DNA of 64,000 nucleotides, from assembly GCA_017409785.1 (NCBI GenBank), contig JAFQSD010000001.1, positions 248,001 through 312,000 of the forward strand. The letters are read 5' to 3'. The stretch is from Bacilli bacterium. GTDB taxonomy: Bacteria; Bacillota_I; Bacilli_A; RF39; UBA660. How positions within the stretch are numbered: the stretch's first letter is position 1; each line of letters begins with the position of its first letter. A program made the position numbers and the translations under genes. The notes under the pieces are model-generated. The model did no database searches. It had not been told where the DNA came from and worked only from the letters and a program-made list of their open reading frames with translations. Below, piece by piece: positions 32,281-40,619 of the stretch.

Positions 32281-32829
32281 TTTTTGTACCATTTTTTTTG
32301 CACCTAAAGAGTAAACCTTTTGTTCTTTTGGTTCACCATGTGATAGAGCATATTCCTTTGAACCAACAATATGTTCTTGAACCAAACTTCTAGAATTATT
32401 TCCCCAATCATTATTAACTGGGACATTTAAATACTTACGTTGTTCAACTTTTGGTAATACTTTTTCAAACTTAACTGAATATTCTGTTTTGTAACATTCA
32501 GTATCTTGCAATAACTCAGCATTAGTATTAACAAATATATCATTAAGTTTATATGATAGTTGTCTTAAATCATTTTCTGCTCGATCTTTAGTTAATCCAG
32601 CTCTAGCTTTTTGTGAAAACCAAAAATATAAACAGTAATAAAGGAATATCCCACCAGTTCTAGCAACCATTTCTAAAGGAGTCTTATGACCAAGCGTTGC
32701 ATCAGCAACAAGCATTGGAGACACTAAAGTCATACACATCCCAACAGCTTTGGAATGTTTTTTTAAAGAAAAACCTTTTTTAGCCTCCATTGCTTTATCC
32801 ATTAAATCAAAATTAACAGCAATTTTCAT
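32278..32829 (-). CDS. Unknown protein, tandem paralogue B
   Basis: A 183-residue protein. It is closely related to the one encoded at 32832-33389: both begin with a strand then NFDLMDKAMEAKKGFSLKK-like helix, carry two hydrophobic helices around residues 25-70, and share the C-terminal VEQRKYLNVPV, QEHIVGSKEYALSHGEPKEQ and KVYSLGAKK. The hydrophobic helices may be a membrane hairpin. No family is recognised. Only two bases separate the two genes, so they are one operon. The conserved C-terminal half is the likely functional part. Confidence 0.6.
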   Translation of the reverse strand: MKIAVNFDLMDKAMEAKKGFSLKKHSKAVGMCMTLVSPMLVADATLGHKTPLEMVARTGGIFLYYCLYFWFSQKARAGLTKDRAENDLRQLSYKLNDIFVNTNAELLQDTECYKTEYSVKFEKVLPKVEQRKYLNVPVNNDWGNNSRSLVQEHIVGSKEYALSHGEPKEQKVYSLGAKKMVQK

Positions 32830-32831
32830 AA

Positions 32832-33389
32832 TTATTCTCCTTTCATAGTTTTCATTTTTAAACTATAAACTTTTTGCTCTTTAGGTTCTCCTAAAGATAA
32901 AACATATTCTTTTGAACCAACAATATGTTCTTGAATCATAGAAATTTCTTTATCACCAAAATATTCATCTCTAACAGGAATATTTAAATACTTTCTTTGT
33001 TCTATAGTAGGTATAGCAGAAGCGAAAGAAACATCATATTCTGTTTTGTACTTCCTTGTATCCAAAATGGCTTCTTCATCAGTCTTTATACATTTGCTAC
33101 GTAATTCCAAAATAAGCGAACTAAGCATTCGTTGAGCACTTTCTTTTGTCATATTTTGAAATGCCCATGCAAGTGTTGCAGTAAATGAAGTATGACACAT
33201 CAAATATGCACTAAGTTCAATCCATAAATCTGGAGATATATTACCATTAATTAAATTATCTGGAACACCAATTAAAGCTGTAACTGATGCCATTCCAAGA
33301 GTTCTTTTAACACATCTTTTTAAAGAATAACCTTGCTTTGCTTCTGCAATTTTATCCATTAAATCATAGTTAATAATAATTTTCATCAT
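32832..33389 (-). CDS. Unknown protein, tandem paralogue A
   Basis: A 185-residue protein, first gene of the minus-strand pair, with GGAGATG before two adjacent ATGs (33389 or 33386). Domain order as in its paralogue: N-terminal strand and helix (IINYDLMDKIAEAKQGYSLKR), two hydrophobic helices (about 28-80), a helical part with several cysteines, and the conserved end VEQRKYLNIPV, QEHIVGSKEYVLSLGEPKEQ and KVYSL. Divergence is concentrated in the hydrophobic part, as expected after an old duplication. Function unknown. Confidence 0.6.
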   Translation of the reverse strand: MMKIIINYDLMDKIAEAKQGYSLKRCVKRTLGMASVTALIGVPDNLINGNISPDLWIELSAYLMCHTSFTATLAWAFQNMTKESAQRMLSSLILELRSKCIKTDEEAILDTRKYKTEYDVSFASAIPTIEQRKYLNIPVRDEYFGDKEISMIQEHIVGSKEYVLSLGEPKEQKVYSLKMKTMKGE

Positions 33390-33468
33390 ATCATCTCCAA
33401 GCGAGGTATATTTTATTATAAAAGTATAATATTGTCAAATTTAAAAATTATGATAAAATAAAGAAAAC

Positions 33469-33544
33469 GCCGAAATAGCTCAATCGGTAGAGCAACTCAT
33501 TCGTAATGAGTAGGTTGAAGGTTCAAGTCCTTTTTTCGGCACCA
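33469..33544 (+). tRNA. tRNA-Thr (CGT anticodon)
   Basis: 76 bases with encoded CCA. Acceptor GCCGAAA pairs with TTTCGGC; anticodon stem ACTCA / TGAGT; loop TTCGTAA with CGT, reading ACG. Confidence 0.95.
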
Positions 33545-33566
33545 TTTATATCTAAGGGGGATTACT

Positions 33567-33887
33567 ATGTCATTAATAAAATGCAAAAAAATATCAGTAG
33601 ATTGCATTAAAAATGATCCTGTCGACAAAAGAGCAGGAGGAGCAGATATATTAGGATATGATTTCTTTGTTGATCAAAAAGAAGCAACAGAACTAGTAGG
33701 AGTAATAAAGGCAACAATAGAAGAATTAAAATTACCATTAATGGGAATTAACATTCTAGAAGATCAAACTTATTCCTTATCAGAAGAAAAAGTTTGGAGA
33801 AAAGAAAGAATCATTGAATGTATTATTAATGAATCAGCTGTAATAAAAGCGGAAGCAGAACATCAAGCATTCTATAAAAAAGCATAA
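33567..33887 (+). CDS. Unknown small protein
   Basis: A 106-residue soluble protein of unknown family, mixed alpha/beta: a Cys-containing strand (IKCKKISVDCIKND), then helix EATELVGVIKATIEELKL and strand PLMGINILEDQTYSL. AAGGGGG precedes the ATG. It follows the tRNA-Thr by 22 bases and may be part of the same transcript. A terminator overlaps its stop. Confidence 0.55.
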   Translation: MSLIKCKKISVDCIKNDPVDKRAGGADILGYDFFVDQKEATELVGVIKATIEELKLPLMGINILEDQTYSLSEEKVWRKERIIECIINESAVIKAEAEHQAFYKKA

Positions 33888-33908
33888 AACAGCGAAAACT
33901 GTTTTTTA
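33886..33908 (+). terminator. Terminator
   Basis: AAACAG / CTGTTT stem with loop CGAAAA and T-run. Confidence 0.75.
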
Positions 33909-33914
33909 TTTATA

Positions 33915-33943
33915 TTGACAAGTGTACAAAGTACACATATAAT
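33915..33943 (+). promoter_or_regulatory. Promoter with palindromic operator in its spacer
   Basis: TTGACA (33915-33920), 17-base spacer, TATAAT (33938-33943). The spacer holds GTGTAC-AAA-GTACAC, a perfect inverted repeat exactly between -35 and -10, where a dimeric repressor would block polymerase. The regulator is not identified. The target is the AAA-CYTH gene at 33990. Confidence 0.7.
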
Positions 33944-33989
33944 ATAATTGTAGGAGATAAAAAGTAGTCCTACACTAGGAGGGATTAGT

Positions 33990-35096
33990 TTGAAAGTATT
34001 AAAAGTAGCACTAACAGGGGGCCCATGTGGAGGAAAAACAACATCAATTAAAACAATTGAAGAATGTTTTATAGAAAAAGATTACCACGTAATTATTGTC
34101 CCTGAAGCTGCAACAATATTAATTAATAGTGGCATAAGACCATTTGGTAAAAACGGTCTACCAATGTACGAATTCCAAAAATATGTTATGGAATTACAAT
34201 TTAGACTAGAAGATCTTGCAGAACAAGCAGCAGAAGAAATTGATAAACCAACTATCATAGTATGTGATAGAGGATTACTTGATGATAAAGCATATGTTTC
34301 TGAAGAAGAGTTTATAAAACTTACAAAGAAATTCAAAACAACGACATTCAATTTATTAAACAGATATGATTTAGTAATGCATCTCGTAACAGCAGCTGAT
34401 GGAAAAGAAGAATTTTATACAACAGAAAACAATGAAGCAAGAACAGAAACTCCAGAAGAAGCAAGAGAAAAAGATAAACGCACACTAAATGCTTGGCTAG
34501 GACATGACAACTTAAAAATAATTGGAAATGACACAGACTTTACTACTAAAATAGCAAGAACTGTCCAAGAAATCCACGAATTACTAAAAACTCCATATCC
34601 AATTCAAAAACAAGAAAAATACTTAGTACTAGATGTTGATATTGATAAATTATTATCAAAAAATCCAGTACTAATCAATATAGAACAATATGTAGAAACA
34701 ACAAATACAGGTGAAATAATCTATAGAAAAAGTATAAGTCATGGAGAAACAAAATATACAAAAATTACTAAATTAGATACAGCAGAAAATAAAGAAAGAA
34801 TAATTAAAAAGAAAAATATTACTGAAGAAGAATATTTATCTAGTATCCCAAAAGAGCAAGAACCAATTAGAAAGTCTAGATACTGTTTCTCATATCAAAA
34901 CCAATATTTCAGATTAGATATATTTGATGATGGATTAAAATTATTAGAAATAGAGGAGACAAATAAAACAAAAACAAGAAAAATCCCATCATATATTCAA
35001 GTATCAGATGATGTAACAGAAAATGTAGACTATAGAAATGCATCATTATATTTAAGAAAAAACGAAAAGAAAAAAGCTAAAGAAAAGAAGTGTTAA
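33990..35096 (+). CDS. AAA ATPase-CYTH fusion protein
   Basis: A 368-residue two-domain cytoplasmic protein. Residues about 1-195 are an AAA_28/NadR-type P-loop domain: VALTGGPCGGKTTSI is the Walker A loop and TIIVCDRGLLDDKAY the acidic Walker B-like motif. Residues about 205-355 resemble a CYTH/triphosphate tunnel fold: RKSISHGETKYTKITKL, IKKKNITEEEYL and QYFRLDIFDDGLKLLEIEE alternate charged residues facing a tunnel. The same domain order is known in Ttd14-like proteins that bind GTP and phosphatidic acid, but I do not claim that function here. The start is TTG at 33990, 6 bases after AGGAGGG. Confidence 0.75.
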   Translation: MKVLKVALTGGPCGGKTTSIKTIEECFIEKDYHVIIVPEAATILINSGIRPFGKNGLPMYEFQKYVMELQFRLEDLAEQAAEEIDKPTIIVCDRGLLDDKAYVSEEEFIKLTKKFKTTTFNLLNRYDLVMHLVTAADGKEEFYTTENNEARTETPEEAREKDKRTLNAWLGHDNLKIIGNDTDFTTKIARTVQEIHELLKTPYPIQKQEKYLVLDVDIDKLLSKNPVLINIEQYVETTNTGEIIYRKSISHGETKYTKITKLDTAENKERIIKKKNITEEEYLSSIPKEQEPIRKSRYCFSYQNQYFRLDIFDDGLKLLEIEETNKTKTRKIPSYIQVSDDVTENVDYRNASLYLRKNEKKKAKEKKC

Positions 35097-35185
35097 CTTC
35101 TTTTTATTTGATTGAAAAAAACTCTAATAAATGATATAATGACAAGTATAGTAGAATACAAAATAGACAAGATAGGAGAATGAGA

Positions 35186-37816
35186 ATGAAAAAGGAATGG
35201 TATTCACTGTCAGAAAACCAATTATTTGATGAACTTAATACATCAGAAAAAGGTTTGACATCTAAAGAATGTCAGAAAAGACAAGAAAAGTATGGTAAAA
35301 ATGTTTTACCAAAAAAGAAAAAAGAAAGTATCATTAAAATCTTCTTTAAAGAATTAATGAACCCAATTGAACTATTATTATTAGTTGCAGTTGCAGCATC
35401 ATTTCTAGCAGGAGAACCTGTAGAAGCAATTGCTATTATCTTAATAGTACTAGTTGACTTGATAATGGGAACATATCAAGAAAATAAAGCAAATAACACA
35501 GCAGAAGCATTGTCTAAACTTGTAACTGTAAAAAACAAAGTATTACGCGATGGAGAAGAAAAAGTAGTTGATGCTTCTGAATTAGTTCCTGGTGACTTTG
35601 TCTTCTTAGAATCAGGTGATAAAATTTCAGCTGACTTAAGAATAATTGAAGCTCATAATTTCACAGTAGATGAATCAATACTTACTGGTGAAAGTTTAGC
35701 TGTAACAAAATCACCAAATAAACTAGCATCAAAGAAATTACCAATTCAAGAACAAGTAAATATGTTATTCTCTGGAACTTCAGTAGTAACAGGAAGAGCA
35801 AAAGCAATTGTAGTAGCAACAGCTCTAGAAACAGAATTAGGACAAATTGCTAATACAATCAATAATACAAAAGAAACTAAATCACCATTAACAATCAGAG
35901 TAGAAGAATTATCAAAACAAATTAGTATGTTAATTATCATTGTTGCTCTAATTGTTACAATACTTTTAGTAAGTAAAGGTGGAATGACTGTTAATGAAAT
36001 CTTCTTATCAGTTGTAGCCTTAGCAGTTTCAGCAATGCCTGAAGGTCTACCTTTGGCCCTAACAATGGCCCTAACAATAGCTTCAAATCATATGGCCAAA
36101 CATAAAGTAGTTGCTAAAACACTACATTCAGTTGAGTCATTAGGAAGTTGTACAGTAATTGCATCAGATAAGACTGGTACACTTACAGTTAACCAACAAA
36201 CTGCTAAAAAAATACTTTTACCAAATGGTTTATCATACGACGTAACTGGAGTAGGATATGAATATGATGGTGAAATTATTGGAGAAAACATTTCTTATGC
36301 TAAAGAATTAGCTTTCCTAGGAGCAATCAATAATGAAGCAAACATTACAGAACATGAACGTTTTGGAGATTCAATTGATATAGCCTTCCTAGTTTTAGGA
36401 AAGAAATTAAAAGTAAAGAAAGACTCAGCTAAAATAATTGATAGTATTCCATATGAATCAGAAAATAAATACTCAGCAGTATTCTATGAAAAAAATGGAG
36501 AAACATACTGTACAATTAAAGGATCATTAGAAAAAGTATTATCATTCTGTAATAACAGTAATCTAGTAAGTAAACATAGTCCAGAAAAATTAGATGAGCA
36601 AAATGAATCAATGGCTAAAGAGGGATTACGTGTAATTACTTTAGCAAATGGAAAAGTTCCTAAAAAAGATTCTTATACAGAAGATGATATTAAGAACTTA
36701 ACATTTATGGGTATGGTTGGATTTATTGATCCAATTAGAAAAGAAGTAATCCCAGCAATTAAAAAATGTCGTACAGCAGGAATCAAAGTATTAATGATTA
36801 CTGGAGATCATCCTCTAACAGCATTCGCAATTGCTAAAGATTTAAAATTAACATCTACATACGACGAAGTAACAAACGGAAATGAAGTAGATGAATATTT
36901 AGCAAAAGGTCCAGAAGCCTTTGATGAATTTGTAAAAACAAAAGTAGTATATACACGTGTTACACCACTACAAAAACTTGAAATTGTTGAATCACTAAAA
37001 CGTCAAGGCGAATATGTAGCAGTAACAGGAGATGGAGTTAACGATGCTCCAGCATTAAGAAGTGCTAATATCGGTATTGCTATGGGTAGTGGTACAGATA
37101 TAGCTCGTGAAACAGCAAAAATGATCGTTCTAGACGACAACTTCAAATCAATCGTAAATGGAGTTCTAGAAGGACGTGTAGCTTATGCTAATGTAAGAAA
37201 AATTATTTATTTCTTAATCTCATGTGGTATCTCAGAAGTATTATGTTTCTGTTTAGCAACAGCCTTTGATATGGCGATACCACTAGTAGCAATTCAAATT
37301 CTATGGTTAAACGTAGTTACAGATGGTATTCAAGACTTAGCTTTATCATTTGAAAGAGCAGAAAAAGATATTATGAAAGAACCACCTCGTAACCCTAAAG
37401 AATCATTATTTGATAAAACACTATTAGAACAAACTATTGTATCTGGTACAGTAATTGGATTATTACTATTTGCCTTATGGTATTATTTAGTAAACATCAT
37501 TCATATGGATGAACCAGTTGCTCGTGGATACGTAATGACTTTAATGGTATTTATTCAAAATATCCATGTATTTAACTGTCGTAGTGAAAAGAACTCTGCA
37601 TTCTCAGTTCCACTTAAAAATAACAAATTTGTAGTTTGGGGTGTAATTGGATCAATTCTTTTACAAATAGTTGTAATGGAAGTTGATATCTTCTCTAAAC
37701 TATTACAAACAGTTTCAATACCTATAACACACTTAATTGGCTTATTTGCTGTAGCCTTAGTAATCTTAGTTGTAGTTGAAGTATATAAGAGATTAAAATT
37801 TCATCGTAACAAATAA
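35186..37816 (+). CDS. Cation-transporting P-type ATPase (PMCA/SERCA-like, probably Ca2+)
   Basis: An 876-residue P2-type ATPase in the membrane, pumping cations (probably Ca2+) at the cost of ATP. Order: N-terminal cation ATPase domain (WYSLSENQLFDEL), actuator domain with TGES, membrane helix with PEGLPLALT, phosphorylation site DKTGTLT, nucleotide domain with KGSLEKVL, hinge TGDGVNDAPAL, and the C-terminal transport helices. The PEGLP form of the helix 4 motif fits Ca2+ pumps. I preferred the ATG at 35186 over that at 35180 because AGGAG is then 7 bases away. No operon partner is visible. Confidence 0.93.
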   Translation: MKKEWYSLSENQLFDELNTSEKGLTSKECQKRQEKYGKNVLPKKKKESIIKIFFKELMNPIELLLLVAVAASFLAGEPVEAIAIILIVLVDLIMGTYQENKANNTAEALSKLVTVKNKVLRDGEEKVVDASELVPGDFVFLESGDKISADLRIIEAHNFTVDESILTGESLAVTKSPNKLASKKLPIQEQVNMLFSGTSVVTGRAKAIVVATALETELGQIANTINNTKETKSPLTIRVEELSKQISMLIIIVALIVTILLVSKGGMTVNEIFLSVVALAVSAMPEGLPLALTMALTIASNHMAKHKVVAKTLHSVESLGSCTVIASDKTGTLTVNQQTAKKILLPNGLSYDVTGVGYEYDGEIIGENISYAKELAFLGAINNEANITEHERFGDSIDIAFLVLGKKLKVKKDSAKIIDSIPYESENKYSAVFYEKNGETYCTIKGSLEKVLSFCNNSNLVSKHSPEKLDEQNESMAKEGLRVITLANGKVPKKDSYTEDDIKNLTFMGMVGFIDPIRKEVIPAIKKCRTAGIKVLMITGDHPLTAFAIAKDLKLTSTYDEVTNGNEVDEYLAKGPEAFDEFVKTKVVYTRVTPLQKLEIVESLKRQGEYVAVTGDGVNDAPALRSANIGIAMGSGTDIARETAKMIVLDDNFKSIVNGVLEGRVAYANVRKIIYFLISCGISEVLCFCLATAFDMAIPLVAIQILWLNVVTDGIQDLALSFERAEKDIMKEPPRNPKESLFDKTLLEQTIVSGTVIGLLLFALWYYLVNIIHMDEPVARGYVMTLMVFIQNIHVFNCRSEKNSAFSVPLKNNKFVVWGVIGSILLQIVVMEVDIFSKLLQTVSIPITHLIGLFAVALVILVVVEVYKRLKFHRNK

Positions 37817-37850
37817 TATGATATAATAAACCCGAAAAGGAGTGAGAAAA

Positions 37851-39830
37851 ATGGTAACAACAAGAATAGATGGAACCGAAATTAATAATAATAAAATAAT
37901 TGATCAAATTAGATGTTTAGGAATAGACATGATTGATGCAGCAAAAAGTGGACATCCTGGAATAGTTCTAGGAGCAGCACCAATTATTTATACATTATAT
38001 GCTCATTACTTAAACATTGATCCAAATAACCCAAACTATTTTAATAGAGACCGTTTTGTAATGTCTGCTGGACATGGCTCAGCATTATTATATGCAACAT
38101 TATATATGGCCGGTTATGATTTAAGTCTAGATGATTTAAAAGCCTTCAGACAAATAGATTCTAAAACTCCTGGACATCCAGAATATGGGGTTACTCCTGG
38201 TGTGGACGCATCAAGCGGACCACTAGGTCAAGGAATAGCAACAGCAGTAGGTATGGCAATGGCTGAAGCTAACCTTAATAAAAGATATAAAGCAATTAAC
38301 CACTATACATATTGTTTATGTGGAGACGGAGACCTAATGGAGGGAGTAAGCTATGAAGCTATCTCCCTTGCTGGTACTCTAAAATTAAATAAGTTAATCG
38401 TTCTATATGACTCTAATGATATTTGCCTTGATGGAAAAATATCAGATTCTTACATAGAAGATACATCATTAAGATTTATCTCAATGGGCTGGAACGTTAT
38501 AACAGTAACAGATGGTGAAAGTGTAGAACAAATTGCTAAAGCTATTGAAGAAGCCCATGCTTGTACTGATAAACCAACCCTAATTGAAATTAAAACAGTT
38601 ATCGGTAAACATTCATTACTACAAGGAACAAATGCAGTACATGGTGCACCACTAACAAAAGAAGATTTAACAAATATTAAAGAAAAATTAAAAGTAAGAG
38701 ATATTCCATTTGCAATTTCTCAAAATGTAATGGACGATTTCCAATATTTAATATATACAAGATGTGCAAATCTAACTGAAAAATTTACTGCTCAAGTAGA
38801 AAGTTTATCACCACAAGAACAACAAGAATTAAACTATTTCATGAATGATGATAAATCAATTTCATTAAAAGAATTAATATATGAACCACCTACAGATAAA
38901 AACGAAGAAGCAGTTAGAATTACATCATCAAAGCTTCTAAATGCTATAGTTCCAAACTTCCCATACATTATTGGAGGAAGTGCAGATTTATTTGGAGCAA
39001 ATAAAACATATATTAAAGATGCAGGTAATTTCTCTAGTGAAGATTATTTAGGAAAAAATATTTACTTTGGTGTTAGAGAACATGCTATGGGAGCAATTCT
39101 TAATGGTCTTGCCTTACACGGCTTTAGACCATACGGTTCAACATTCCTAAGCTTCAGTGATTATCTAAAACCATCAATCAGAATGGCTTGTATGATGAAT
39201 CTACCAGTAATATATATATTTACTCACGATTCGATAAGTGTTGGAGAAGATGGTCCAACTCATCAACCAGTAGAACAATTACTTTCTCTTAGAACAATGC
39301 CAAACCTAGATGTTTTTAGACCAGCAGATACTAACGAAGTAATTGGTACATACAAAGCAATTCTTGAAAAGAAATCTGGCCCAGCGGCTATTTGTCTTTC
39401 AAGAAATACATTGCCAATCCTAGCAACAGCTAAGGCCAATGAAGTTGAACGTGGAGGTTACGTCATCTTTGATTCAATCAAAAAACCTCAAGGAATAATC
39501 ATAGCTACTGGGGAAGAAGTAAGTATCTCAATTGAAGTAGCAAAACGTCTTAGAACAAAAGGTTTAGACATTAGAGTAGTTTCAATGCCAAACCTAGGAA
39601 GATTCCTAAAACAAGATGATGATTACATTGAATCAGTTATTCCAGTAGAAGTAAGAAAAATAGTTGTAGAAGCAGCATCATCTTACTCATGGCACGGCCT
39701 AATATTTAATAGTAAATATCTAATTACATTAGATGAATTCGGTGCTAGTGGTAAAAAACAAGATGTACATAAAAAATATGGTTTCGATGTTGATAGCCTA
39801 GAAGAAAAAATCGAAAACTTACTTAAATAA
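37851..39830 (+). CDS. tkt: Transketolase
   Basis: Thiamine diphosphate enzyme of the non-oxidative pentose phosphate pathway. At 659 residues it is full length. Visible marks: CLGIDMIDAAKSGHPGIVLGAAPI at the substrate site, FVMSAGHGSALLYATLYM, the ThDP/Mg binding motif CGDGDLMEG, and VREHAMGAILNGLALHG with the catalytic Glu. The C-terminal domain has HDSISVGEDGPTHQPVEQL. The ATG at 37851 follows AAAGGAG by 9 bases. In Bacillus tkt is followed by sirA and yneF, and the same order is found here. Confidence 0.96.
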   Translation: MVTTRIDGTEINNNKIIDQIRCLGIDMIDAAKSGHPGIVLGAAPIIYTLYAHYLNIDPNNPNYFNRDRFVMSAGHGSALLYATLYMAGYDLSLDDLKAFRQIDSKTPGHPEYGVTPGVDASSGPLGQGIATAVGMAMAEANLNKRYKAINHYTYCLCGDGDLMEGVSYEAISLAGTLKLNKLIVLYDSNDICLDGKISDSYIEDTSLRFISMGWNVITVTDGESVEQIAKAIEEAHACTDKPTLIEIKTVIGKHSLLQGTNAVHGAPLTKEDLTNIKEKLKVRDIPFAISQNVMDDFQYLIYTRCANLTEKFTAQVESLSPQEQQELNYFMNDDKSISLKELIYEPPTDKNEEAVRITSSKLLNAIVPNFPYIIGGSADLFGANKTYIKDAGNFSSEDYLGKNIYFGVREHAMGAILNGLALHGFRPYGSTFLSFSDYLKPSIRMACMMNLPVIYIFTHDSISVGEDGPTHQPVEQLLSLRTMPNLDVFRPADTNEVIGTYKAILEKKSGPAAICLSRNTLPILATAKANEVERGGYVIFDSIKKPQGIIIATGEEVSISIEVAKRLRTKGLDIRVVSMPNLGRFLKQDDDYIESVIPVEVRKIVVEAASSYSWHGLIFNSKYLITLDEFGASGKKQDVHKKYGFDVDSLEEKIENLLK

Positions 39831-39880
39831 AACGACATAAATAGACTCTTCATATTGATACACTAACTTTGGTGATTAAT

Positions 39881-40327
39881 ATGAAAGTCTATTTTATTTT
39901 TGAATTAAAAGATGAATTTAAAAAACTATACCAAGGAAACGAAAGAATATTATTTAGTATCTTAAAACAATTATATTACTTAGATAAGTCAGAACTAATG
40001 TATGGTTATAACTTATTTGCACAACTAACAAACTCTATCAATAAGCCATTACTAGATAAAAAGATCTATATTGATCTACACCAAGAAATACCATATTCCA
40101 AAAGAGGACAAGTACATTATATAAACAATTTATATAAAGATGAAATTAGTCGTTTAGAAATAAAAAGGTCATATATAAAGTTAGAAACTGAACAAAACTT
40201 TTCTACATTCATTAAACACTTAAAATCATATTCAAGTAACTTATTTGCTTGTGATTTTACTAAACAAGATTATTTCTTTATCTCAGAAGAAGAAAACTCA
40301 TCAAAAGAACTTGTTTTAAATAGTTAA
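39881..40327 (+). CDS. sirA: SirA-like sporulation inhibitor of replication
   Basis: A 148-residue protein, the same length as Bacillus SirA (YneE), which binds DnaA early in sporulation and blocks new replication. The sequence starts MKVYFIFELKDEF, resembling the SirA start, and ends SNLFACDFTKQDYFF, which matches its conserved C-terminal strand. Sequence identity is modest, so the call rests also on exact synteny: tkt upstream and yneF downstream, as in Bacillus. The ATG at 39881 is preferred over one 12 bases upstream because of GGTGATT spacing. If correct, it supports sporulation in this organism. Confidence 0.72.
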   Translation: MKVYFIFELKDEFKKLYQGNERILFSILKQLYYLDKSELMYGYNLFAQLTNSINKPLLDKKIYIDLHQEIPYSKRGQVHYINNLYKDEISRLEIKRSYIKLETEQNFSTFIKHLKSYSSNLFACDFTKQDYFFISEEENSSKELVLNS

Positions 40328-40358
40328 TTCTTGTACAATATTAGTGAGGAGATGAATT

Positions 40359-40568
40359 ATGTTACAAGATATATTATTATTACTAGCAGGTCTTCTTGTT
40401 GGTGCAGTAGCAGGATTCTTCATCGCAAGAACTGTTATGCAAAAGTATTTAAAGAAAAATCCGCCAATTAATGAAGATATGATTAAAACATTAATGATGC
40501 AAATGGGTAGAAAACCAAATCAAAAACAAATTAATCAAATGATGAAGGCTATGCAAAAATATCAATAA
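40359..40568 (+). CDS. yneF: YneF / UPF0154 family small membrane protein
   Basis: A 69-residue protein with one membrane span (residues about 5-24) and a conserved cytoplasmic part: [38 protein letters not shown]. This is the full, very recognisable UPF0154 (YneF) signature. Function is unknown; related proteins occur across Bacilli and mollicutes. GAGGAG precedes the ATG. It follows sirA as in Bacillus. Confidence 0.92.
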   Translation: MLQDILLLLAGLLVGAVAGFFIARTVMQKYLKKNPPINEDMIKTLMMQMGRKPNQKQINQMMKAMQKYQ

Positions 40569-40593
40569 AATATCTCAAAAGAGATATTTTTTT
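40567..40593 (+). terminator. Terminator after yneF
   Basis: AAATATCTC / GAGATATTT stem with loop AAAA and T-run. Confidence 0.9.
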
Positions 40594-40619
40594 GTTATAA
40601 TATACATATCGGTGATATT

